A DNA stretch of 64,000 bases from DASVHS01 sp038244815 (GTDB taxonomy: Bacteria; Acidobacteriota; Thermoanaerobaculia; Gp7-AA8), in the NCBI GenBank assembly GCA_038244815.1, contig JBBRTB010000024.1, positions 1 through 64,000 on the forward strand, read 5' to 3'. How positions within the stretch are numbered: the first letter of the stretch is position 1; every line of letters starts with the position of its first letter. The notes beneath the pieces are model-generated. The model saw only the letters and a list, made by a program, of their open reading frames with translations, was not told where the DNA came from and did not search any database. Shown piece after piece: positions 41,217-49,285 of the stretch. The position numbers were made by a program, and so were the translations under genes.

Positions 41217-42992
41217 ATGATCTCCGCTCAGATCCTCGGGTCGATCGCGCTGATGCTGGTCGCGGTCTACATCATCTACCGGCAGATTGCCGCCGGCAGG
41301 GCGGAGCGCGCGCTCCGGGAGACGAACCAGTTCGCGGCCGAGATCATCGAGAACGCCGGCGAAGGAATCGTGGTGTACGACCGCAACCTCCGGTACCTGC
41401 TCTGGAACCGGTTCATGGAAGACCTCACAGGGATTCCGGCCGAAAAGGTCATCGGGAAGCCGGCCACGGACATCTTCCCGCACATCCGCGAGCAGCATGT
41501 CGACGACCTGCTGGAGCAGGCCATGGACGGCCAGACCGTGTCGTCCCCGGACATTCACTATTACGTTCCGGGCTCGCCGCATCGCGGCTGGGTGTCGGCG
41601 GTCTACCGGCCTCACTACGATGCCAGCGGCAATATCGTCGGCGTGATCGGCCTGATTCGCGACATCACGCAACGCAAGACCGCTGAACAACAGATCGAGT
41701 ACCAGGCTTACCACGACGCGCTGACCGGCCTGGCCAATCGGCGGCTGTTTCAGGAGCATCTGACGATCGCTCTCGCGCTCGCCCAGCGCCGCCGGAAACT
41801 CGTGGCGGTGCTGTTCCTGGACATCGATCATTTCAAGGTGGTGAACGACTCGCTCGGGCACAGTGTCGGCGACGAGCTCCTGAAACAGATCTCTTCGCGC
41901 CTCAAGAGTGCGGTGCGCGAAGGCGATACCGTCGCACGCGTCGGCGGCGACGAATTCACGATCGTGCTGCAGGATCTGCAGCGCCGCGAGGACGCCGCCC
42001 ACGTCGCGGACAAGGTCCTGCGCACAATCGCCCAGCCGGTCGAGATCAGCGGACACAAGCTCTATGTCACCGTGAGCATCGGGGTCACCACGTTTCCCGA
42101 TGACGGCGACGACTCCGAGACTCTGATCAAGAACGCCGACAACGCCATGTATCGGGCTAAGGCCGAAGGCCGCAACACCTATCACATGTCGACCGAGGAG
42201 CTGAGCCGGCTCGTGCAGGAGAGGATCTCGCTCGAGAGCGGGCTGCACCTGGCCATGGAGCGCGACGAATTCGAGCTGTTCTACCAGCCGCAGATCGACT
42301 CCCGGACCATGAAGATCACCGGCATGGAAGCTTTGCTGCGCTGGCGCCATCCGGAGCGTGGCCTCATCTCTCCCTCCGACTTCATCGGCGTAGCCGAGGA
42401 TCGGGGCTACATCGTGGTCATCGGAGACTGGGTGCTGCGCACGGCCTGCCGGGAGGCCGCCATGATCCGCCAGCGCGGTCACAAGGATGTCAAGGTGTCG
42501 GTCAATCTGTCGGCGCGCCAGTTTCGCGAGATCTCGCTGGCGTCGCGCATCGAGGCTGCGATCAGAGAGGCCAGGCTGGATCCCCACATGCTCGAGCTGG
42601 AGATCACCGAGAGCGTGGCCGTGGAGAACGTCGAGCTGACTCTGGCGGTGCTCACCCAACTGCGATCCCTGGGCATCTCCATCGCCATCGATGATTTCGG
42701 CACGGGCCACTCCGCGCTCAGCTATCTCAAGCACTTCCCGATCGACACGCTCAAGATCGACCGCAGCTTCGTGGCCGACCTCCCGGCGCCTGCCGACGCC
42801 GCGATCGTCCGGTCGGTGATCCAGCTCGCCCAGGGGCTGCGCCTGCGCGTGGTCGCGGAGGGCGTCGAGCGGAAGGATCAGCTCGACTTCCTGCGCGAGA
42901 ACGGCTGTCCGGAAGTGCAGGGCTTCTATTTCGGGAATCCCATTCGTGCCGCCGACATCGAGCAGTTGTGGACGCGGATGGTCGCCGTCTAA
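41217..42992 (+). CDS. Membrane-anchored PAS-GGDEF-EAL protein (c-di-GMP turnover)
   Basis: 591 aa. One N-terminal helix (ISAQILGSIALMLVAVYIIY), a PAS domain at about 40-155 (NAGEGIVVYDRNLRYLLWN), and a GGDEF domain at about 165-330 with an intact VGGDEF active site and the DIDHFKVVND Mg2+-site segment. An EAL domain follows to about 590, with GMEALLRW, the metal Asn/Glu region (VNLSARQF, LELEITES) and the DDFGTG loop. Both catalytic motifs are intact, so it could make or degrade cyclic di-GMP under PAS control. It lies in a region with a PilT and receiver genes, but not adjacent to them. Confidence 0.94.
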   Translation: MISAQILGSIALMLVAVYIIYRQIAAGRAERALRETNQFAAEIIENAGEGIVVYDRNLRYLLWNRFMEDLTGIPAEKVIGKPATDIFPHIREQHVDDLLEQAMDGQTVSSPDIHYYVPGSPHRGWVSAVYRPHYDASGNIVGVIGLIRDITQRKTAEQQIEYQAYHDALTGLANRRLFQEHLTIALALAQRRRKLVAVLFLDIDHFKVVNDSLGHSVGDELLKQISSRLKSAVREGDTVARVGGDEFTIVLQDLQRREDAAHVADKVLRTIAQPVEISGHKLYVTVSIGVTTFPDDGDDSETLIKNADNAMYRAKAEGRNTYHMSTEELSRLVQERISLESGLHLAMERDEFELFYQPQIDSRTMKITGMEALLRWRHPERGLISPSDFIGVAEDRGYIVVIGDWVLRTACREAAMIRQRGHKDVKVSVNLSARQFREISLASRIEAAIREARLDPHMLELEITESVAVENVELTLAVLTQLRSLGISIAIDDFGTGHSALSYLKHFPIDTLKIDRSFVADLPAPADAAIVRSVIQLAQGLRLRVVAEGVERKDQLDFLRENGCPEVQGFYFGNPIRAADIEQLWTRMVAV

Positions 42993-43205
42993 CGCGATCG
43001 AAGCAGTTCCCGTGCGGCGCGATTCCCGCTGGCGATCGCGCCGGCCACCGTTCCGGTCTGGTCCGCGCTGGTGGCCCGCCGGCAAAGAAGAGTGTGGAGC
43101 CGACCGGATGCCCGAGCGCCTGATGCGCGCTCCCCCACCCACGCCGAGGGAGGAGTAGGCGCCCCGGCTGAAGGGATGCGCGTGCGGCCGCGAGCCCGGA
43201 TCCAC
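42989..43205 (-). pseudogene. Remnant of a flavin amine oxidase C-terminus, two frameshifts
   Basis: Read on the minus strand, three frames join into one recognisable tail: HPFSRGAYSSLGVGGGAR, then (shift) HQALGHPVGSTLFFAGG, then (shift) ATSADQTGTVAGAIASGNRA to a TAG at 42989-42991. This is the FAD-binding end of monoamine-oxidase-like enzymes. Everything upstream of PFSRG is lost. The stop overlaps the GGDEF-EAL stop. Confidence 0.8.
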
Positions 43206-43212
43206 TATTCGG

Positions 43213-43437
43213 CTATTCGGCGACGATCTCGTTCCACGGGAGCTTGCGCACGGAGATCACTTTCTCATCGATCTCGACCTGCGTCGCCTTTTCTCCAAGC
43301 ACGCGCCGCAGATACTCGACTTCGGGCGAGACGAGCCTGTTGTGCTTCGGAAGAAGACGAACGGCTGCGCTCTGCAGGTTTCGCTCGGAGACGGTGACGA
43401 CTTTGGGCCCTCTCTTGATCTTCAACATATCACTCAT
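43213..43437 (-). CDS. Small basic protein, unknown
   Basis: 74 aa from ATG 43437 (MSDMLKIKRG); the upstream frame to 43470 is less likely. Mixed beta/alpha with VEIDEKVISVRKLPWNEIV at the C-terminus. No signal peptide, helix anchor or known motif. Sandwiched between an amine-oxidase remnant and a small Cys protein. No Shine-Dalgarno is clear. Possibly real; function unknown. Confidence 0.5.
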   Translation of the reverse strand: MSDMLKIKRGPKVVTVSERNLQSAAVRLLPKHNRLVSPEVEYLRRVLGEKATQVEIDEKVISVRKLPWNEIVAE

Positions 43438-43487
43438 GCTATTCACCAACCACAAATGATGGCTGAACAATCCAATAGCTGAGCCGC

Positions 43488-43664
43488 TTACCGTTTTCGT
43501 GTGTTGATGGTCACCCGTGTCGGTAATGTGGAGCGGAACGCGAGCATCTGCTGCACGAGCTCGCGGCGCTCGGACGTGCAGCCGCAGAGCGCGCAGCGGA
43601 TGCCGTCGACGTGGGCGGCGGCGGAGTGCCGGCAGAGGTCACATTTTTTCGGCGCGGTGTTCAT
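43488..43664 (-). CDS. Very small protein with paired Cys (zinc-ribbon-like)
   Basis: 58 aa from ATG 43664. CDLC at 8-11 and CALCGC at 26-31 give two Cys-x2-Cys knuckles, with His in CRHSAAAHVDG between. This suggests a small zinc-binding protein. A basic C-terminus (TINTRKR) follows. CATAGT lies 4 nt before the ATG as a poor -10. Shorter than most annotation cut-offs. Confidence 0.5.
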   Translation of the reverse strand: MNTAPKKCDLCRHSAAAHVDGIRCALCGCTSERRELVQQMLAFRSTLPTRVTINTRKR

Positions 43665-43716
43665 GAACACTATGATGATCAAATCGCGTGCCGCCGCCCC
43701 GGAGTTCTCTCCGGCG

Positions 43717-43722
43717 TAGAAT
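43717..43722 (+). promoter_or_regulatory. -10 box (TAGAAT) 8 nt before ATG 43731
   Basis: TAGAAT with 8 nt to ATG 43731. An earlier ATG at 43725 is only 2 nt after the box and would be upstream of the expected transcript start, which favours 43731 as the real start. Confidence 0.5.
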
Positions 43723-43730
43723 CCATGCTC

Positions 43731-44378
43731 ATGAATGACCTGTTCGACGCCATCCGGCGCGGCGATGCCGCGGCGGTGAACGCTCTCGTGAACTCCGATC
43801 CATCGCTGGCCACGGCACGGGAAGGGAACGTGTCGGCGGTGCTGACCGCGCTCTACAACGGGCAGAACGACATCGCCGTTCTTCTGGTCGAGCTCGGCGC
43901 CTCGATCGACTTTCACGAGGCCTGTGCTCTCGGGAAGCTCGACCGCGTGCAGCAGGGGCTTGCGAGCGATCCTTCGCTGCTCGATCGAAAGAGTGCGGAC
44001 GGGTTCCCGCCGGTCGGTCTGGCCATCTTCTTCCGCCATCCCGACGTCGCGAAGCTCCTGATCGAGCGCGGCGCCGATGTCAACGCTGCCGCCGAAAACG
44101 CGCAGCGCGTCGCGCCGGTGCATGCCGCGGCTGCGGTCTGCGACCGCGACACGATGAGGTTGCTGCTCGATCGCGGCGCGGATCCGAACGCAAGGCAGCA
44201 ATCGGATGTCACCGCACTGCACGGCGCGGCCAGCCGCGGCGATATCGAGATGGCCAGGCTTCTCCTCGACCGCGGCGCGGACCGCCACGCGAAAATGAGC
44301 GACGGGACCTCAGTCGCCGACCTGGCCACCCGGTACAAGCAGCCGGCGTTCGCCGACTGGTTCAGCAGCCTGGCCTGA
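43731..44378 (+). CDS. Ankyrin-repeat protein
   Basis: 215 aa from ATG 43731. Five to six ankyrin units: LFDAIRRGDAAAVNALV, VLTALYNGQNDIAVLLVELGA, VGLAIFFRHPDVAKLLIERGA, VHAAAAVCDRDTMRLLLDRGA, ALHGAASRGDIEMARLLLDRGA, with DGTSVADLA at the end. No signal peptide, so a cytoplasmic protein-binding scaffold. Isolated between decayed genes; it could be a recent arrival. Confidence 0.9.
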   Translation: MNDLFDAIRRGDAAAVNALVNSDPSLATAREGNVSAVLTALYNGQNDIAVLLVELGASIDFHEACALGKLDRVQQGLASDPSLLDRKSADGFPPVGLAIFFRHPDVAKLLIERGADVNAAAENAQRVAPVHAAAAVCDRDTMRLLLDRGADPNARQQSDVTALHGAASRGDIEMARLLLDRGADRHAKMSDGTSVADLATRYKQPAFADWFSSLA

Positions 44379-45327
44379 ATCTGCCGGGACGGCCGCATCG
44401 GGAAACGATCTTCGCGCGAAGAAGATCTCCTCGGCCAGGCGGCGCATCCCCGGCAGGCGCAACATCGCGCACGCGCATTCGAGCAGCAGCGCACTCGATA
44501 CTGCTGAGATCGCGCGCCGCATCCAGCGCCGTGCGATGAAACGGGTGCGGAAGCGATCGCCGGAGTAGCGGTCGACCGCATCGTGCACGATGCATTCGGA
44601 CGCAAATGACGACAGTCGGAAGGCGGCGTCGATTCCGCCCGCGGTGAGCGGCGACACCGCACCGGCCGCGTCGCCGACGAGCAGCGCACGATGGTTGGCG
44701 ATCCGGCGCAGGATGCCGTTCACCGGTATCAGTCCTCCACGCCGCTCCAGTGGGCGGCCGGCGGTGAATGGCAGCGATGCGCGAAATTCCGAGAGCGCCC
44801 TTCGCGCATCGAATCGGTCGGGATATCCCGCCACGCCGAGATGGCCTTCGCTACCGTCATCGACGAACCAGGCGATGTAACCGGGCGCGAGCCGTGGATC
44901 GAGAAAGCAGTGCAGAGCGGGCTGCCCTCCGCCCGCGGCGCTCGATGGTGATGGCGTCCTCGTCCGCGGAAACGAATCGCGTGGACGGCATCCACCGTAC
45001 GCCGGCCAGGGCGCATTGCTCGAGCAGATCGAGAAGGAGCCAGGGCATCCGGGCCAGACGAAATTCGTCCCGGCCGGCGGTGAGGTGCAGCGTGCGTCGT
45101 GCCGGCGAATACAGCGTCACCTCACGAATCCCCGCTCCGAGCTGATCGGAGGGGATTCTGAAATCCTCCCAGGTCTTGCGCACGACGATGCCGGTGGTTT
45201 GAATGGCCTCGGTCACCGAGGCTTTGCGGTCGATGAGGGCGACGCGCACTCCCTTCGCGGCCAGGCTGCGCGCGCAGTGCAGACCGGCCAGACCGGCTCC
45301 GACGACCGCCACGTCGACTTTGTTCAT
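44310..45327 (-). pseudogene. Disrupted geranylgeranyl-reductase-like FAD oxidoreductase
   Basis: The N-terminal piece (45327 to about 44940) has the FAD fold MNKVDVAVVGAGLAGLHCARSL and LIDRKASV. In a shifted frame the C-terminal piece resumes as GGGQPALHCFLDPRLAPGY, VAGYPDRF and VGDAAGAVSPLTAGGIDAAF, the second FAD motif. The shift lies near 44930-44945. The middle segment with the family's ADG motif (about 40-60 residues) is absent, so this is a deletion plus frameshift, not a single base error. The 3' part overlaps the ankyrin gene. A TAAAGT box lies 6 nt before the ATG. Confidence 0.75.
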
Positions 45328-45333
45328 GCGACT

Positions 45334-45339
45334 ACTTTA
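45334..45339 (-). promoter_or_regulatory. -10 box (TAAAGT) 6 nt before the pseudogene ATG
   Basis: TAAAGT on the minus strand, 6 nt from ATG 45327. It has survived although the gene is broken. Confidence 0.4.
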
Positions 45340-45413
45340 CACTGCAAAGCGCGTGCATGTCATCCGGATACGAAGAGGACCGGGAGCTCCGCCCTGAGCT
45401 GCGGGCGCAGGAG

Positions 45414-46655
45414 CTATTCCATGCTGGAGAAAATCAGCGTGGCGTTCGTGCCGCCGAACCCGAAGGAGTTCGACATCACGTGGCGCATCGTCTTCCGGCG
45501 CGCTTCGTTCGGCACGTAGTCGAGATCGCATTCCGGGTCGGGCTTCTCGTAGTTGATCGTCGGAGGGATGATGCCCGTCTCCAGGCATTTCGCGGCGATG
45601 GCCGATTCCAGGCCGCCGGCCGCGCCGAGCAGGTGTCCCGTCATCGACTTGGTGGAGGAGATGGCCACTTTGTAGGCCTCGTCGCCGAACACGCGTTTGA
45701 TGGCGACCGTCTCGACCCTGTCGCCGACCGGCGTCGACGTGCCGTGGGCGTTGATGTAGTCGATGTCCTTCGGCTCCAGGCCGGCGTCTTTCAGCGCACG
45801 CTGCATGACCCGCATCATGCCGCCCCCGTCTTCCGACGGCGATGTGATGTGGAACGCGTCGCTGGACATGCCGTAGCCGGTGATCTCGCAGTAGATGCGC
45901 GCGCCGCGTCTGATGGCATGCTCGCGCTCTTCGAGCAGCAGCACACCCGCCCCTTCGCCCATGACGAAGCCGTCGCGGTCGAGATCCCACGGCCGCGAGG
46001 CCCGCTGCGGCTCGTCGTTGCGCGTAGACAGCGCGCGCATCGCTCCGAATCCGCCGACCGCGAGCGGCGTGATGACCGCCTCGCTGCCGCCGGCAAACAT
46101 GATGTCGGCCTCGTCGTAGCGGATGATCTTCATGGCGTCGCCGATGGAGTGCGCTCCGGTCGCGCAGGCCGTGGCCGGCGCCGAGCTGGGGCCCCTCGCT
46201 CCGAAGCGGATGGAGATCTGCCCCGCCGCGAGGTTGACGATGAGACCGGGAATGAAGAACGGCGAGATGCGCGTGGGACCGCGCTCCATGAGCTTCGTGT
46301 GCATCTCTTCGATGAGCGGCAGACCGCCGATGCCCGAGCCGATGACGACTCCCAGCCGGTCGCCGTCGCACGACTGCCAGTCGAACTTCGCGTCGTCCAC
46401 GGCGATCTGCGCCGCGGCCACGGCGTAGTGGATGAAGGTATCGGACTTCTTGACTTCCTTCTTCTCGATCCACTTCGCGGGATCGAAGCCTTTCACTTCG
46501 CCGGCGATCCGGGCCGGAAACGCGCTGGCGTCGAACTTGGTGATCGGTCCGATGCCGGAACGGCCCTCGATGAGACCCTGCCACGTGGCATCGTTGCCGA
46601 TGCCGAGCGGGGAGATCATGCCGATGCCGGTGACGACGACGCGACGTCTGTTCAT
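45414..46655 (-). CDS. fabF: Beta-ketoacyl-ACP synthase II
   Basis: 413 aa. Thiolase-fold condensing enzyme with nucleophile C164 (ATACATGAHS), H304 (NAHGTSTPVGD), K336 and H341 (STKSMTGHLLGA), and the C-terminal SFGFGGTNATL loop. It elongates acyl-ACP with malonyl-ACP in type II fatty acid synthesis. It is 96 bp downstream of acpP on the same strand, the usual acpP-fabF order. Confidence 0.97.
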   Translation of the reverse strand: MNRRRVVVTGIGMISPLGIGNDATWQGLIEGRSGIGPITKFDASAFPARIAGEVKGFDPAKWIEKKEVKKSDTFIHYAVAAAQIAVDDAKFDWQSCDGDRLGVVIGSGIGGLPLIEEMHTKLMERGPTRISPFFIPGLIVNLAAGQISIRFGARGPSSAPATACATGAHSIGDAMKIIRYDEADIMFAGGSEAVITPLAVGGFGAMRALSTRNDEPQRASRPWDLDRDGFVMGEGAGVLLLEEREHAIRRGARIYCEITGYGMSSDAFHITSPSEDGGGMMRVMQRALKDAGLEPKDIDYINAHGTSTPVGDRVETVAIKRVFGDEAYKVAISSTKSMTGHLLGAAGGLESAIAAKCLETGIIPPTINYEKPDPECDLDYVPNEARRKTMRHVMSNSFGFGGTNATLIFSSME

Positions 46656-46751
46656 AACGAAAATGCTGAGGGCCGGGAGCTCCTCGGCCGAGAGTGTCAG
46701 CCGCGCGAGCGCCCGGCACTCAGCACGTGCAAAAGCCGATGCTGGGCCGGT

Positions 46752-46991
46752 TTATTGCGCCTTGGCTCGCTTGTCGATGTACTCGACGGCGTCCTTGACC
46801 TTGCGGATCTTCTCCGCCTCGTCGTCGGAAATCTCCACGCCGAATTCCTCTTCGAACGCCATGATCAGCTCGACCGTGTCGAGTGAGTCAGCGCCGAGAT
46901 CCTCGACGAAGGACGCATCGGGCGTGACCTCCTCCGCGTCGACTCCGAGCTGCTCGACGATGATGTTCTTGACCCTATCCTCAACCGACAT
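46752..46991 (-). CDS. acpP: Acyl carrier protein
   Basis: 79 aa from ATG 46991, with AGGAGG upstream (longer upstream frame rejected). Acidic four-helix protein with the phosphopantetheine site Ser36 in LGADSLDTVELI. It carries acyl intermediates for FabF and the rest of fatty acid synthesis. Confidence 0.98.
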   Translation of the reverse strand: MSVEDRVKNIIVEQLGVDAEEVTPDASFVEDLGADSLDTVELIMAFEEEFGVEISDDEAEKIRKVKDAVEYIDKRAKAQ

Positions 46992-47050
46992 CGAATCCTC
47001 CTGCGTTCCGGCGTGAGCGAAATGCAGGCCGCGTTTTAGCACAAAAACGG

Positions 47051-47225
47051 GCGCGGGTCGCTGGTCCGGGTCGCTGGTCGCTGGTCGCGGGTCGCCGGGG
47101 CCGCGTGCCACATGCGATAAGGCCCAGGTGACCGACGACCGACGACCCACAACCAGCGCAGCTCGCGATGCAGCCCCGCCACCCGCGACCAGCCACCCGC
47201 GACCATCACCGCCACCCGCGACCGG
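47051..47225. repeat. Inverted microsatellite of GGTCGCTG / CACCCGCGACC words
   Basis: The left arm repeats GGTCGCTGGTC and GGGTCGC. The right arm has CGACCGACGACCCAC and CCACCCGCGACC three times. It lies between divergent acpP and the DUF2203 gene, ending just before the TATAGT box, so unlike the others it is not downstream of a gene on both sides. Confidence 0.7.
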
Positions 47226-47234
47226 TATCTCCGC

Positions 47235-47240
47235 TATAGT
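47235..47240 (+). promoter_or_regulatory. -10 box (TATAGT) 7 nt before GTG 47248
   Basis: TATAGT with 7 nt to GTG 47248. It supports that GTG as a leaderless start over the longer frame through the repeat. Confidence 0.5.
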
Positions 47241-47247
47241 CCCGCTC

Positions 47248-47553
47248 GTGCCGAAGAAAGTCTTCAGCTATGAAGATGCTTCCGCTCTGCTGCCGGCCGT
47301 GCAGGAGATGACCGAGGAGGCGGTGCACCGTGTGAACTCGCTCGATGAGAGGAGTGCCAGCGCCGATGACTACCAGTGCATCGTCCAGCAATGGGCCGAC
47401 TCCGTCATGAGCCTCGGCATCGACGTGAAGGGGCTCTGGCTGGTCGACTTCGACAACGGCAGCGGCTACTACTGCTGGCAATACCCGGAAGCGGCGCTGC
47501 AGTATTTTCACGGCTACGACGACGGGTTGAGGGGAAGGGTCAAGCTCCAGTAG
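47248..47553 (+). CDS. DUF2203 family protein
   Basis: 101 aa from GTG 47248. KKVFSYEDASALLPAVQEM opens it. The family tail is GLWLVDFDNGSGYYCWQYPEAALQYFHGYDDGLRGR. This small helical family has no known function. Its TAG overlaps the GTG of the HAD gene by one base, so the two are co-translated. Confidence 0.88.
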   Translation: MPKKVFSYEDASALLPAVQEMTEEAVHRVNSLDERSASADDYQCIVQQWADSVMSLGIDVKGLWLVDFDNGSGYYCWQYPEAALQYFHGYDDGLRGRVKLQ

Positions 47554-48323
47554 TGCTCAAGGTCATCGCCTTCGATCTCTGGGAGACACTGATCACCGAC
47601 ACGCCCGAAGTCTCCCGCGCCCAGGAGCGCATCCGCCTGTCGCGGATGGAATCGATCCTGGTGGCCCGCGGCCATGCCCGGGAAGCGGAGCAGATCGAGC
47701 GCGCCTATCGCCGTCTCTGGCATCGCTGTCACGAGCTGTACTGGTCGGCGGATCGGGACATTCCCTGCCGCCGGCAGATCGAAGTATTTCTCGAGGAGCT
47801 CGGCGTGGAGACGAGCGGCCTGGGCGAGGAGACCGTCGACGAGCTCGAGCGCGTGTATGCGATGGCCGCGGTGGAGCTCCTGCCGTCGCCCGTCCCCGAT
47901 GCACGCGAGACGCTCGCGGCGTTGCGCGCGCGCGGCTATCGCACCGGCCTCATCAGCAACACCGGCCGCACGCCCGGGTACGCTCTGCGCGAGATCCTGG
48001 CCCGGCTGGAGCTCGCGCCGCTGCTCGACGCCATGGTGTTCTCGAACGAGCACGGCGTCTGCAAACCGGAGCGCCTGATCTTCGAAACGCTGCGCGCGGC
48101 ACTGGACGTCCGCTACGACGAGATGCTCTTCGTCGGTGACAACCTCTACGTCGACGTCCTCGGCGCCAGACAGTGCGGAATGCGCGCGGTGCACTTCGTC
48201 CCACTCGTGCGTGGAACGGCCGTGGCACCGGCGGTCGAGCATGAGCCGGTGGAGGCGGATGCGACGGTGACGCGATTGAACGAGCTGATCGGGGTCATCG
48301 AGAGCCTGGAGCCTGGAAACTAG
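47553..48323 (+). CDS. HAD-superfamily hydrolase
   Basis: 256 aa from GTG 47553. Motif I is FDLWETL (nucleophile Asp8, but Trp where many have the second Asp), motif II TGLISNTG, and motifs III/IV KPERLIFE and MLFVGDNLYVDVLGAR. The DLWET form resembles dehalogenase-like and some phosphatase HADs. The substrate is unknown; possibly a phosphatase whose proton donor is altered. Confidence 0.85.
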   Translation: MLKVIAFDLWETLITDTPEVSRAQERIRLSRMESILVARGHAREAEQIERAYRRLWHRCHELYWSADRDIPCRRQIEVFLEELGVETSGLGEETVDELERVYAMAAVELLPSPVPDARETLAALRARGYRTGLISNTGRTPGYALREILARLELAPLLDAMVFSNEHGVCKPERLIFETLRAALDVRYDEMLFVGDNLYVDVLGARQCGMRAVHFVPLVRGTAVAPAVEHEPVEADATVTRLNELIGVIESLEPGN

Positions 48324-48367
48324 AGATCGGAGACTCGGGAGCGGGCACTCTGCAATCTTCTCCCATC

Positions 48368-49219
48368 ATGGACAAAGAACACGTCACCATCCCCACCGAG
48401 CACTTCACGATCGAGGGCCGATCGCGCGCCGGTCACGAGACATGGTTCCGCGTCCGCGAGCTCGGGATCGCACTCGACATCGGCCGCTGTCCCGACGCCG
48501 TGATCGGCGTGCCCGACGTCTTCGTCAGCCACGCCCACCTCGATCATGCCCTGGGCATCCCGTTCTATGCGGGGCAGCGCCGGCTGCAGCGGATCGAGGG
48601 AGGACGGGTCTACGTGCCGTCGGAATCGGCGGATGACTTTCGCGCGCTCATGGCGCTGCACGAGAAACTGGAGGGCACGGACTACGACGTCGAGATCGTA
48701 GGTGTGGCCGCGGGCGAGGTCGTGCGCGTGGGGCGGACCCATCGCGTGCGCGGTCATCGCGCCACGCACCGCGTGGCCGCGAGGGCCTGGGAGGTCCTGG
48801 AGATCCGTCATCACCTCAGGAAGGAGTTCGAGGGAGCCGCGCCCATTGAGCTGGCGCGACTGCGCCGCGAGGGCGTGGAGTTGGCGGTCGAAGCCGACCA
48901 TCCGCTGTTGTTCTACACCGGCGACACCGATCGCGGGATCCTCGAAACCTGCGAGGCGCTTTTCAAGTCCGATGTGCTGATGATCGAGTGCTCGTTCATC
49001 GCGGAGGGGCATCAGGAGCGGGCCGCGCGGTACCGGCACATCCATTTCGACGACATCGCCGAATTCGCCGGTCGCTTCGAGAACCGTCTGATCGTGCTCA
49101 CGCACTTCAGCCGGCGCTACTCACGCGAAGAGATCCGCGATACGCTTCGGCGCCGTTGCCCGGCTGTTCTGCGCGACCGCATCCGGCTCGCCTTGCCGCA
49201 GCCGTTTACGATGCTATGA
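48368..49219 (+). CDS. Metallo-beta-lactamase-fold hydrolase, tRNase Z-like
   Basis: 283 aa. The zinc motif VSHAHLDHALGIPFY (HxHxDH) matches RNase Z/ElaC-type hydrolases. LFYTGDTDRGIL holds the bridging Asp and IVLTHFSRRY the late His. HLRKEFEG lies in the middle. A tRNA 3'-end processing or related hydrolase is likely, but the flexible-arm region is short, so another role is possible. Confidence 0.8.
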   Translation: MDKEHVTIPTEHFTIEGRSRAGHETWFRVRELGIALDIGRCPDAVIGVPDVFVSHAHLDHALGIPFYAGQRRLQRIEGGRVYVPSESADDFRALMALHEKLEGTDYDVEIVGVAAGEVVRVGRTHRVRGHRATHRVAARAWEVLEIRHHLRKEFEGAAPIELARLRREGVELAVEADHPLLFYTGDTDRGILETCEALFKSDVLMIECSFIAEGHQERAARYRHIHFDDIAEFAGRFENRLIVLTHFSRRYSREEIRDTLRRRCPAVLRDRIRLALPQPFTML

Positions 49220-49285
49220 GTGGAGCGCGATTGCATTGCACCGAACTTGCAGCCGAGGCCGTGTGGAAAGGGTTCTGATCTCTCG

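Noticed and set aside
41208..43205. Long open frame (665 codons) on the minus strand across the GGDEF-EAL gene
   Set aside because: Antisense shadow of a gene with intact PAS, GGDEF and EAL motifs; the frame itself has no domains.
42990..43205. Intact amine oxidase gene
   Set aside because: The recognisable tail needs two frameshifts and the FAD-binding N-terminus is absent.
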